A stretch of 9,570 nt of DNA from Burkholderiales bacterium RIFCSPHIGHO2_12_FULL_61_11 (lineage in GTDB: Bacteria; Pseudomonadota; Gammaproteobacteria; Burkholderiales; Burkholderiaceae_C). The stretch is taken from contig MERZ01000054.1 in NCBI GenBank assembly GCA_001770785.1, forward strand, positions 409-9,978. The letters are read 5' to 3'. The position numbers and the translations under genes are program-made. The notes beneath the pieces are model-generated. The model ran no database searches. It was not told the origin of the DNA and was given only the letters and a program-made list of their open reading frames with translations. Positions 1 to 6,034 of the stretch are shown here, in pieces (the first letter of the stretch is position 1; every line of letters starts with the position of its first letter).

Positions 1-213
1 AAACGCGCTGTCGGCCAGGGTAAAGATAAAGCCACCATGACAAATTTGGTGACCATTGAGCATGTCGGCGCGCACCGGCATCGAGACCATGGCGCAGCCC
101 GGTTTGACGCTGACAATTTCCATGCCCAGGGCTTGAGAGGCGCGGTCGCGAGGCCACATGGCCGCACTGACTTCTTCGGCCAGTGCCTGCGGGTTGGCAT
201 GTTGTTCAGTCAT
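1..213 (-). CDS. paaI: PaaI hydroxyphenylacetyl-CoA thioesterase, N-terminal part (runs off left edge)
   Basis: This is the first 71 codons of a hot-dog-fold thioesterase that releases CoA from dead-end hydroxylated phenylacetyl-CoA esters and so protects the CoA pool during phenylacetate breakdown. The ATG is at 213-211, preceded by a good ribosome binding site (GGAAAGG, six bases upstream). The visible part carries the PaaI signature: NGHQICHGG at residues 53-61, followed by FTLADSAF, whose Asp68 matches the catalytic Asp in the LADTAF motif of E. coli PaaI. The fold and identity are therefore clear although the C-terminal half lies outside the window. It follows paaG on the same strand, separated by a small remnant ORF whose stop lies inside its first codons, so translation is probably coupled. 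Other hot-dog thioesterases are possible, but the motif and neighbours favour PaaI. Confidence 0.87.
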   Translation of the reverse strand, partial: MTEQHANPQALAEEVSAAMWPRDRASQALGMEIVSVKPGCAMVSMPVRADMLNGHQICHGGFIFTLADSAF

Positions 214-367
214 GAAATGCCTTTCCGGCAAAAATAGGGTGTTGAATCAGGGGTGACATGCGGTAACGGTCTTCACCATAAGCCTGCCTTGGGTCGGCCG
301 GAACCTCGCCTGTTTTTGCAAGCCCAACCGTGTCGGCCGCAGGCGGTGGAAGTGCCAGCAACACCAT
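206..367 (-). pseudogene. 53-codon remnant, probably internally deleted paaH (3-hydroxyacyl-CoA dehydrogenase)
   Basis: A 53-aa frame fills the space between paaG and paaI. Its ATG (367-365) overlaps the paaG stop by one base (TAATG), and its TGA (208-206) lies inside the first codons of paaI. The C-terminal part, AYGEDRYRMSPLIQHPIFAG, resembles the tail of PaaH/3-hydroxybutyryl-CoA dehydrogenase-type proteins, which typically end in a YGxxRYRxSPL stretch. The N-terminal part, LPPPAADTVG, could be the lead-in to the first Rossmann strand of the same protein, just before the usual GxGxxG loop, which is absent. The intact enzyme is about 500 aa and commonly sits beside paaG in paa clusters. I infer an in-frame loss of the middle. 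The family match is from memory of short motifs; a genuine small protein or chance ORF cannot be excluded. Confidence 0.5.
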
Positions 368-1164
368 TAGGCTCCGGTGAATTTCGGTGCGCGTTTTTCC
401 ACGAAGGCGGCGACGCCCTCAGTGAAATCGGCACGCCAACCCAATTCGCGCATGAAACCGGCCTCCATGGACAACTGCTGCTCCAGCGTGTGGCCGGGTG
501 CCGCGTGCATGGCTTGACGGGTTCGCACCAGTGCCTGGGTGGGGGCGGCAGCAAGTCGCGCGGCCAGGGCATTGACCTTGTCCAGAAACTCTGTGTCTTC
601 AACTGCGGCCCAGATCAGACCCCATTCAGCGGCCTTTTCAGCTGGAAGCTTGTCTGCCAGCAGGGCCAGGCCCATGGCGCGTGCCATGCCGACGCGTTGC
701 GGCAAGAACCAGGTGCCTCCGGTGTCAGGAAGCAGGCCCACCTTGGCGAAGGACTGAATAAATGAGGCTGACTTGCAGGCAAGCACAAGGTCACAGGCCA
801 GCGCCAGACTGGAGCCGGCGCCGGCTGCCACGCCATTGACCGCAGCGAGGGTTGGCACGCGCAAATTCTGCAGTTGCAAAATCAGCGGCTTGTAGCCGCT
901 TTCGACCACATTGCCCATGTCGGGGGGTGTTTCACCGGGAACGAACTGCATCTGCGGATCTGACAAATCCTGCCCGGCACAAAAACCGCGGCCCGCGCCG
1001 GTGAGCACCAGCACGCGGATCGATGGGTCTGCCTGAACCTGATCCAGCGCATCACGCAACTCGGCGTGCATGGCCGTGTTGAAGCTGTTCATCTTGTCGG
1101 GGCGATTGAGTGTCAGGCGGGCAATGCCGGCCTGCACCGCAAAGAGAATGTTTTGATAAGTCAT
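367..1164 (-). CDS. paaG: PaaG, ring-1,2-epoxyphenylacetyl-CoA isomerase (crotonase fold)
   Basis: A 265-aa crotonase-superfamily protein that converts the ring-1,2-epoxide of phenylacetyl-CoA to the seven-membered oxepin-CoA, and can also shift double bonds later in the pathway. The oxyanion-hole motifs are GFCAGQDL (residues 60-67) and NGVAAGAG (110-117). LLPDTGGTW (144-152) carries the catalytic-position Asp147, where many crotonases have Glu instead. The C-terminus (FVEKRAPKFTGA) is close to that of E. coli PaaG, and the length is normal for the family. A GTG two codons upstream (1170) is possible, but the ATG at 1164 has an AGAAG ribosome binding site five bases before it. It starts nine bases after the paaN stop, and its own stop overlaps the start of the next small frame, so it is embedded in the operon. 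Confidence 0.92.
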   Translation of the reverse strand: MTYQNILFAVQAGIARLTLNRPDKMNSFNTAMHAELRDALDQVQADPSIRVLVLTGAGRGFCAGQDLSDPQMQFVPGETPPDMGNVVESGYKPLILQLQNLRVPTLAAVNGVAAGAGSSLALACDLVLACKSASFIQSFAKVGLLPDTGGTWFLPQRVGMARAMGLALLADKLPAEKAAEWGLIWAAVEDTEFLDKVNALAARLAAAPTQALVRTRQAMHAAPGHTLEQQLSMEAGFMRELGWRADFTEGVAAFVEKRAPKFTGA

Positions 1165-1173
1165 GGCCACTTC

Positions 1174-2841
1174 TTAAACGTGATGGCGGCGCTGGATCAC
1201 GCGAAAGCGGTTGGCCACAAAAGCCGAATCCGAGTAAGACGCATTGGCCGCCGGGTTGCCGCCGCTGCCGTGGTAGTCCGAAAAAGCGGCGGATTGATTG
1301 ACAAACACGCCATCGGTCAGGTTGATCGACAAGGCCACCTTGGAACGCCATGTGGCGCTCGTCATGGCCTCGATCACTTCTGGCCTGGTCGAGTAAATGC
1401 CGGCGGTCAACGCGCCATGGGTGGCAATCACGCGCTCCGACAGGGCGATGGCAGCGGCCGTATCGGCCACCTTCACCACAAAGGTGATCGGCCCAAAACG
1501 CTCTTGCATGTAAGCAGCTTCATCAGCCGCATCGCAGGCCAGCAGCACCGGGGTGCGTACCCGGGCCTTGGGAAACTCGGGGTTGTCGATTTTTCTGGAG
1601 GCCAGCAGCAGCCGGCCCAGCGCACCGCTTTCGGCCAGCGTGATCCGGGCCATTGTTTCCGCGGATTGCACGGCCCCAAGCACCGCCAGGGCGACTTCCG
1701 GCTTGGCCAGCAATCCATCCACGGCAGTTGCCAGGTCCGCGCAGACCGCGTCGTAGGACTTGTGACCCTCTTCGGTGTCAATGCCACCGGCCGGTAGGAA
1801 CAGGGCTTGCGAGGTGGTGCACATCTGCCCGGAATAAAGAGACAGCGTGAACGCCAGGTTGCGCAGCATGGGCTGGTAGGCATCGGTGGAGTCGATGACG
1901 ATGTTGTTCACACCCGCCAGTTCGGCATACACCTGCGCCTGGCGGCAGTGGTCGATCAGCCACTGGCCAAACACGTTGCCGCCAGTGAAGTCGATGGATT
2001 TAACCGCCAGGTGAGTGACCAACGCTTGCGTGGTTTCGCGCAGCGCTGGCACGCACAAGGTGACCAGGTTGGAGTCAATGCCATTTTCAGCCAGCACGGC
2101 GCGAATGGTGCGAACGGTGATGGCCGCTGGCAAAATTGCGTTCTCATGCGGCTTGACGATCACGGCATTGCCGGTGGCAAGCGCCGCAAACAGGCCGGGA
2201 TAAGTGTTCCAGGTCGGGAACGTGCCGCAACCGACCACGACGGCCACGCCGCGCCCGACCAGCTCAAAGTGCTTCTTCATCACTAGCGGCGGATTCTTGC
2301 CCTGCGGCTTTTCCCATGTTGCCTCGGGCGGCACGAAGCTTTGTTCGCGGTACGCATACGTGACTGCTTCCAGGCCGCGATCTTGTGCGTGGGGGGCACC
2401 TGCCTGAAACGCCATCATCCAGCCCTGACCGGTGGTCATCATCACGGCATGCGCCAGCTCGAAGCTCTGTTGGTTCAAGCGGTCCAGTATTTCAATGCAG
2501 ATACCGGTGCGCCCTTCGCAGCCCACGGCCTGCCAGCCTGGCATGGCGCTTTGACCCGCATCGATCAGCGCCTGCACGTCGCACACCGGATAGCGCACAT
2601 TGAGGTCAATCCCGTAGGGGGATTGTTCGCCGCCGTGCCAGCCGGTTGACCCTGGCTGGTCGATCTCGAATGCTTGCCCCAGATGCGCTTGAAAAGCGCG
2701 TTTGCCATCGTCGGGCGCGCTTTCGCCGTAGGTTTTGGGGCTGGGCATTTCGTTGTAGGCCGCCCAGTAGCCACGGGTATGGATGGCACCCAGGGCGGCC
2801 TCGAGCTTGGCGCGGTGTTTTTCAAACAGGGGATGAGTCAT
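1174..2841 (-). CDS. paaN: PaaN, phenylacetate-pathway aldehyde dehydrogenase
   Basis: A 555-aa NAD(P)-dependent aldehyde dehydrogenase of the PaaN type, which lacks the MaoC-like hydratase domain fused in E. coli PaaZ. It is expected to oxidise the highly reactive semialdehyde formed when oxepin-CoA is hydrolytically opened. Visible landmarks are the cofactor-binding Lys in VIVKPHENA (Lys230), FTGG at 285-288, general base Glu307 in YAELAGVNN, and nucleophile Cys341 in SGQMCTTSQ, in the correct order and spacing. The length matches the family and no frameshift is seen, so the gene looks functional. The ATG at 2841 has AGGACA five bases upstream. The hydratase partner that opens the ring must be encoded elsewhere. 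It lies upstream of paaG with only nine bases between them. Confidence 0.92.
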   Translation of the reverse strand: MTHPLFEKHRAKLEAALGAIHTRGYWAAYNEMPSPKTYGESAPDDGKRAFQAHLGQAFEIDQPGSTGWHGGEQSPYGIDLNVRYPVCDVQALIDAGQSAMPGWQAVGCEGRTGICIEILDRLNQQSFELAHAVMMTTGQGWMMAFQAGAPHAQDRGLEAVTYAYREQSFVPPEATWEKPQGKNPPLVMKKHFELVGRGVAVVVGCGTFPTWNTYPGLFAALATGNAVIVKPHENAILPAAITVRTIRAVLAENGIDSNLVTLCVPALRETTQALVTHLAVKSIDFTGGNVFGQWLIDHCRQAQVYAELAGVNNIVIDSTDAYQPMLRNLAFTLSLYSGQMCTTSQALFLPAGGIDTEEGHKSYDAVCADLATAVDGLLAKPEVALAVLGAVQSAETMARITLAESGALGRLLLASRKIDNPEFPKARVRTPVLLACDAADEAAYMQERFGPITFVVKVADTAAAIALSERVIATHGALTAGIYSTRPEVIEAMTSATWRSKVALSINLTDGVFVNQSAAFSDYHGSGGNPAANASYSDSAFVANRFRVIQRRHHV

Positions 2842-2906
2842 GAGCGTGTCCTGAAAATAAATGGGTGATGGATTTAGCCGGTAAGCGGTTCGCCCGTTTC
2901 ATCGGG

Positions 2907-3119
2907 TTAGCTGGTGCAAGGCTGCACCTGTTGTTCGATGGTAGAGATCGACGCGCGCTGCCGGTCAAACATTTCGATGCGCACGGTGTCGCCAAACTTC
3001 CAGCCTTGCTGCAGCGTGGTGCGAACAATGGCGGGCACCGCTTGGCAGTGTGTCATGGCCCGCTTGACCACGACCAGCGTGCCGTCGCGGCCGCCTTTTT
3101 TCAGGGTGGCAAGTTTCAT
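2907..3119 (-). pseudogene. Gutted fumarylacetoacetate hydrolase (FAH) family gene, both ends kept
   Basis: A 70-aa open frame starts four bases after the VOC stop, a typical operon spacing. Its first part, MKLATLKKGGRDGTLVVVKR, closely resembles the N-terminus of bacterial FAH-family proteins (MKLATxKDGxRDGxLVVVxR). From residue about 38 it reads GWKFGDTVRIEMFD and ends IEQQV, which resembles the extreme C-terminus of the same proteins (FGDTVRIEM...GAIEQxV). Intact members are about 330 aa and hydrolyse C-C bonds of acylpyruvates, or decarboxylate or isomerise related keto acids. The metal-binding acidic residues and the catalytic core are absent, so the product cannot be an active FAH enzyme. 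The simplest reading is an in-frame deletion of roughly 260 codons. The junction falls near the LQQGW stretch, about position 3008. Confidence 0.78.
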
Positions 3120-3125
3120 TGGCAG

Positions 3126-3665
3126 TTATTCCCCGGCGTAGCTGCCGTCATGCATCCAGCGCGCGTGTTGCGGCGCCTTTTTTGTGATGGCCCACTCGTT
3201 GAGCATGTCCCATTTCACCTCGTCCAGCATCCTGGCCATCTGCGGCGTGCCGGTATTAGCGCACAGTTCCAGGCGGTGGCCGCTCGGGTCGAAGAAGTAG
3301 ATCGACTTAAAGATGGTGTGATCGGTCGGGCCGACCACTTCAATGCCGTCGGCTTGCATTTTGGCCTTGGCTTGCAGCAGGACCTCGACGGATTCGACTT
3401 GCAAGGCCAGGTGCTGGGTCCACACCGGTGTGTTGGCGTCGCGGCCCATCGGCGGCTTGGTCGGCAGTTCGAAGAAGGCGAGCACGTTGCCGTTACCGGC
3501 GTCCAAAAAGACGTGCATGTAGGGGTCGGGCTCTTTGGTGGAGGGAACTTCATTTTCGGCAATGGCCAAAATGAATTTCATGTTGAGGTACTTCTGGTAC
3601 CACTCCACGGTTTCCTTGGCATCCTTGCAGCGGTAGGCGACGTGATGGATTTTCTGTACTTGCAT
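3126..3665 (-). CDS. VOC-superfamily metalloenzyme (glyoxalase/dioxygenase-like)
   Basis: A 179-aa protein of the vicinal-oxygen-chelate superfamily, with two beta-alpha-beta-beta-beta modules. Likely metal ligands are His8 (IHHVAY), Glu66 (AFFEL), His85 (TQHLAL) and Glu133 (RLELCAN). This order and spacing mirror the His-Glu-His-Glu set of E. coli glyoxalase I, so a divalent-metal isomerase or lyase is more likely than a bleomycin-type binding protein; an extradiol-dioxygenase-like role remains possible. The motif GHRLEL and the C-terminal extension after residue 140 (WDMLNEWAITKKAP) are additional landmarks. The frame stays open 21 codons further upstream, but the ATG at 3665 is preceded by GGAAAG and begins the conserved MQVQKIHHVAY. 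It lies between the hydrolase and the FAH remnant in one operon. The substrate is not identifiable from sequence alone. Confidence 0.85.
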   Translation of the reverse strand: MQVQKIHHVAYRCKDAKETVEWYQKYLNMKFILAIAENEVPSTKEPDPYMHVFLDAGNGNVLAFFELPTKPPMGRDANTPVWTQHLALQVESVEVLLQAKAKMQADGIEVVGPTDHTIFKSIYFFDPSGHRLELCANTGTPQMARMLDEVKWDMLNEWAITKKAPQHARWMHDGSYAGE

Positions 3666-3700
3666 GATGTTCTTTCCGAGAGTTGCCGGCACGAGTAAAC

Positions 3701-4669
3701 CTAGTCGGCGGCCTGCAGGCCGTGCCACATTTCCTGGTCGCGCTCAGCAGTCCAGATGCGCGGATGCTTGATGCCACTGGCCTCGTCCACCGCGCGGGTC
3801 ACGTCAAAAGGCAGGCAGTGTTCGTAAATGAAAACCTGGCCAAACTTCGGGTCCATCGCTTTGCGGGCGTGGGCCATGGCTTGCTTCAGGTTCATGCCTT
3901 GGGCCACCGCTTGCCTGGCAGAGTTGAGCAGTGTGCTGACGAAATCACGGGTGTAGGCCAGGCCAGCCTGAACGCGCTCGGGGGTGTCGAGCGCCGGGCC
4001 GCGACCAGGCACCAGTTTTTCAGGTTTTAGCGCCGCCAGTGCATCCAGCGTCGCTGGCCATTCTTCCAACTGCGCGTCGCCGGTGTAGCAGGCGGCATCC
4101 GCTTCGATCAGGTCGCCCGAGAACAGCACCTTTTCGGAGGGCACCCAGACGATGGTATCGCCCTTGGTATGGCCGGGGCCCATGTGCATGATCTTCACTT
4201 CGAGCTTGCCCATCCACAGCGTCATCTCGTCCTTGAAGACCAGCGTTGGCCACGTCAGGCCGGGGACGGAATCGAAGGCATCAAACAGGCGAGGGAATCG
4301 CTCGTATTCGGACTGCATGTCTTGCGCGCCGCGCTCGACAATCATCTCGTAGGTGCCTTGGCTGGCGATGATTTCCTGCAGGCCGGCCGCCTTGTAGCCC
4401 GAGGCGCCCAGAACGCGGACCGCGTGGTAGTGCGAGAGCACCACGTATTTGATGGGCTTGTCAGACACCTTGCGAATCTCGGCAATCAAGCTCTGCGCCA
4501 TGACCGGGGTGGCCAGCGCATCGCAGATCAGCACGGCATCGTCGCCGATGATCACGCCGGTGTTGGGGTCGCCCTCGGCGGTGTAGGCCCAGCAGTGTTC
4601 GGAGAGCTGTGCGAAAGTGGTTTTTTTGACCGCGAGGTCGGCTTGGGATGCGAACTTCTTACTCATCAT
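3701..4669 (-). CDS. Metallo-beta-lactamase-fold hydrolase with a degenerate second metal site
   Basis: A 322-aa MBL-fold protein, probably a cytoplasmic hydrolase since no signal peptide is visible. The fold is recognised by SHYHAVRVLGA (residues 79-89), GPGHTKGD (164-171), LFSGDL (182-187) and PGRGPAL (221-227). His80, His82 and His167 would form the first metal site and Asp186 the bridging ligand. However, the usual HxHxDH is HYHAVR (Val84 and Arg85 in place of Asp and His), and the usual late PGHG is PGRG (Arg223). A long C-terminal region (228-322) follows. The start is one of two adjacent ATGs at 4669/4666, with AAGGACA just upstream. The same reading frame continues upstream without a stop into the livF remnant, which could mislead automated calls. 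It is 35 bases before the VOC gene. Substrate unknown; a thioester or lactone is a guess. Confidence 0.85.
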   Translation of the reverse strand: MMSKKFASQADLAVKKTTFAQLSEHCWAYTAEGDPNTGVIIGDDAVLICDALATPVMAQSLIAEIRKVSDKPIKYVVLSHYHAVRVLGASGYKAAGLQEIIASQGTYEMIVERGAQDMQSEYERFPRLFDAFDSVPGLTWPTLVFKDEMTLWMGKLEVKIMHMGPGHTKGDTIVWVPSEKVLFSGDLIEADAACYTGDAQLEEWPATLDALAALKPEKLVPGRGPALDTPERVQAGLAYTRDFVSTLLNSARQAVAQGMNLKQAMAHARKAMDPKFGQVFIYEHCLPFDVTRAVDEASGIKHPRIWTAERDQEMWHGLQAAD

Positions 4670-4675
4670 TGTTGT

Positions 4676-5060
4676 CCTTAAAAAATCGATTAGGTACGCG
4701 TCGCGTACTTGTTCATTGCTGATGAGTTCCTTGCCAGCGCCGGTGAGAGTTATCGTGCCAGTTTCCAGCTCATGGCAGCGGTCGGCAAAGGCCAGCGCGG
4801 CAAACGCGTTTTGTTTCACCAGCAAGATCGTCATGCCCTGGGCTTCGAGGGTTTGACGACCTTGCATACCTCTTCGACCAGCCGCGGCGCCAGGCCCATG
4901 GAGGGCTCATCGAGCAGCAGTATGCGGGGTCGCCCATCAGGGTCCGGCCGATTGCCAGCATCTGCTGCTGACCACCCGGCAAAGTGCCCGCCGGTAGATG
5001 GCGCTTTTCCTTGTGGAGTGGGAACATGGCGAAGATCTTTTCCAGATCGCCTTCGACCTG
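4676..5060 (-). pseudogene. livF remnant: 5'-truncated, frameshifted branched-chain ABC transporter ATPase
   Basis: Three consecutive pieces of a LivF-type ATPase are readable in three different frames. Piece one (about 5057-4930) runs from [10 protein letters not shown] to [12 protein letters not shown]. Piece two (about 4930-4855) has the Walker B region [14 protein letters not shown] and LVEEV. Piece three (about 4855-4676) has [10 protein letters not shown] to the C-terminal NEQVRDAYL. Each frame change is explained by loss of one base, near 4925-4929 and near 4851-4854. The Walker A half, roughly the first 100 residues, is missing. The ABC signature, normally LSGGEQQ, reads LPGGQQQ, so decay includes missense changes. 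The usual C-terminal stop is also gone; one T fewer in the T6 run at about 4677-4682 (minus-strand sense) would restore a TAA. It cannot make an active ATPase and now acts, at most, as a leader between the promoter at 5135-5163 and the hydrolase gene. Confidence 0.87.
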
Positions 5061-5134
5061 ATGCACCATGTATAGAGACTTGACTTGATTTTCTTGAAGT
5101 CGGAAAGAGGTTTTTTTCCAACTCATTGGCAATG

Positions 5135-5163
5135 ATTCTGGAATATGGAACTAGTTCTGTCAA
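5135..5163 (-). promoter_or_regulatory. Candidate sigma70 promoter for the hydrolase-VOC-paa block
   Basis: On the minus strand, a perfect -35 TTGACA (5163-5158) and a -10-like CAGAAT (5140-5135, four of six consensus bases) are 17 bases apart, with a transcription start expected near 5128. Immediately upstream is an A/T tract (5164-5182) of UP-element type. It points toward the livF remnant and the metal-dependent hydrolase gene 460 bases on, and lies 79 bases past the end of iclR. It is inferred from sequence only. Confidence 0.55.
5148..5157. promoter_or_regulatory. Perfect 10-bp palindrome in the promoter spacer (possible operator)
   Basis: GAACTAGTTC is a perfect palindrome lying directly against the -35 hexamer, within the 17-base spacer of the candidate promoter. 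A protein bound here would occlude polymerase. A 10-bp palindrome can arise by chance in a window this size, so the position is the main argument. Confidence 0.35.
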
Positions 5164-5187
5164 TAAAAATATGTAAAAAATTGCCTC

Positions 5188-5232
5188 GCTGAAATTTCGG
5201 TATCAAAGAGCTCAACTGGCTGAAATTTGGGT
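5188..5232. repeat. Two 14-bp direct repeats, 31-bp period, possible IclR-type operators
   Basis: GCTGAAATTTCGGT (5188-5201) and GCTGAAATTTGGGT (5219-5232) agree in 13 of 14 bases, with starts 31 bases apart, about three helical turns, so both would face the same side of the DNA. The core GAAATTTC of the first copy is itself a palindrome. They lie about 60-104 bases upstream of the expected start of the minus-strand promoter, an activator-like position, and just after the iclR gene. A GAAA/TTTC dyad is reminiscent of IclR-family boxes, which makes the neighbouring regulator the obvious candidate; binding is inferred. Confidence 0.5.
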
Positions 5233-5242
5233 CTATTAACAA

Positions 5243-6034
5243 CTAGTCGGCACCGCCCGAAGAGCCCAGGCGAAGCGAAAGCGCCTGGGCCGATCGCTTC
5301 AAAGCGGTGACAACAGGTCCATCCGGGGACACATCGATCATGCTTTTGACGCCGATAACCAGTACCGTGAGAGTGATTTCATTATTGAAGTTGAAGACCG
5401 GCGCGGCCACTGCGGCCACCCCAGGCACCAAGTGATAGTCGACCACTGCCGCCACCCCTTGTTGGCGGACGTTGGCAAGCATCGCATCGACTGCCGCCGC
5501 CGACTGCATTCCAGCCGACAGCGCTGGTACCGTCAATGCGCGGCTGATCATCGGATCCACCGTGGATTTTGGCAGCCAGGCCGCAAAGACGCGACCGCTG
5601 GCCGATGTCAGAATGTCAAGTGCCGACCCCGTCACGACGTTGACGGTGATCGGGCGCCTCGGTCGCTCCGAGCGGACAATGACCGGCCCGTTGTCGCTCC
5701 ATACTGCCAGCGCCGTGGTTTCATTGATCTCGTCGCGCAATTCGCTGATGGCTGACAGGCCCAGCTTGATGCGGTCGAGGCGGTCCACTGCAACGAGGCC
5801 AAGCGTCAAGGCAAACGACCCAAGATCGTAGCGTGACGTCATAGGATCCCGATCAACGAGACCAGAACGGACAAAACTGACCAGGTAGCGATGCACCTTG
5901 GATGCCGGCATGTCGGTGGCCGCGGCAATATCCATGAGCATCATTGAACGATGACCGTTAACGATCGCCCGCAGGATACGGATACCGATTTCCAGCGACT
6001 GAACACCGTGTTGTCCATCTTTTTCTTTGCTCAT
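5243..6034 (-). CDS. IclR-family transcriptional regulator
   Basis: A 263-aa regulator of the IclR family, which usually controls catabolic operons for aromatic or small carboxylic acids by binding a pathway metabolite. The N-terminal winged helix-turn-helix spans about residues 13-75, from VQSLEIGIRILRAI through the recognition helix ASKVHRYLVSF to the wing SRYDLG. The IclR effector-binding domain follows (about 90-255), with typical stretches TALAVWSDNGPV and ASGRVFAAWLP, and a late region (GVAAVAAPVFN) lining the ligand pocket in this family. Length and architecture are normal and no damage is seen. The ATG at 6034 has only a weak ribosome binding site (AAGTAAGAC), suggesting low expression. 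It is codirectional with the hydrolase-VOC-paa block and divergent from the thioesterase operon, so it could control either; the ligand is unknown. Confidence 0.92.
   Translation of the reverse strand: MSKEKDGQHGVQSLEIGIRILRAIVNGHRSMMLMDIAAATDMPASKVHRYLVSFVRSGLVDRDPMTSRYDLGSFALTLGLVAVDRLDRIKLGLSAISELRDEINETTALAVWSDNGPVIVRSERPRRPITVNVVTGSALDILTSASGRVFAAWLPKSTVDPMISRALTVPALSAGMQSAAAVDAMLANVRQQGVAAVVDYHLVPGVAAVAAPVFNFNNEITLTVLVIGVKSMIDVSPDGPVVTALKRSAQALSLRLGSSGGAD

Noticed and set aside
1066..1797. 243-codon plus-strand frame opposite paaG/paaN
   Set aside because: It lies antisense to two confidently assigned genes, and its translation shows no recognisable motif.
2865..3698. 277-codon plus-strand frame opposite the VOC gene and FAH remnant
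   Set aside because: The minus strand carries recognisable VOC and FAH sequence in the same place; the plus translation has no domain signature.
3701..4867. A single 388-aa fusion of an ABC ATPase C-terminus with the hydrolase
   Set aside because: The upstream 60 or so residues are the tail of a frameshifted livF; the hydrolase has its own ribosome binding site and tandem ATG at 4669, so the joint frame is accidental.
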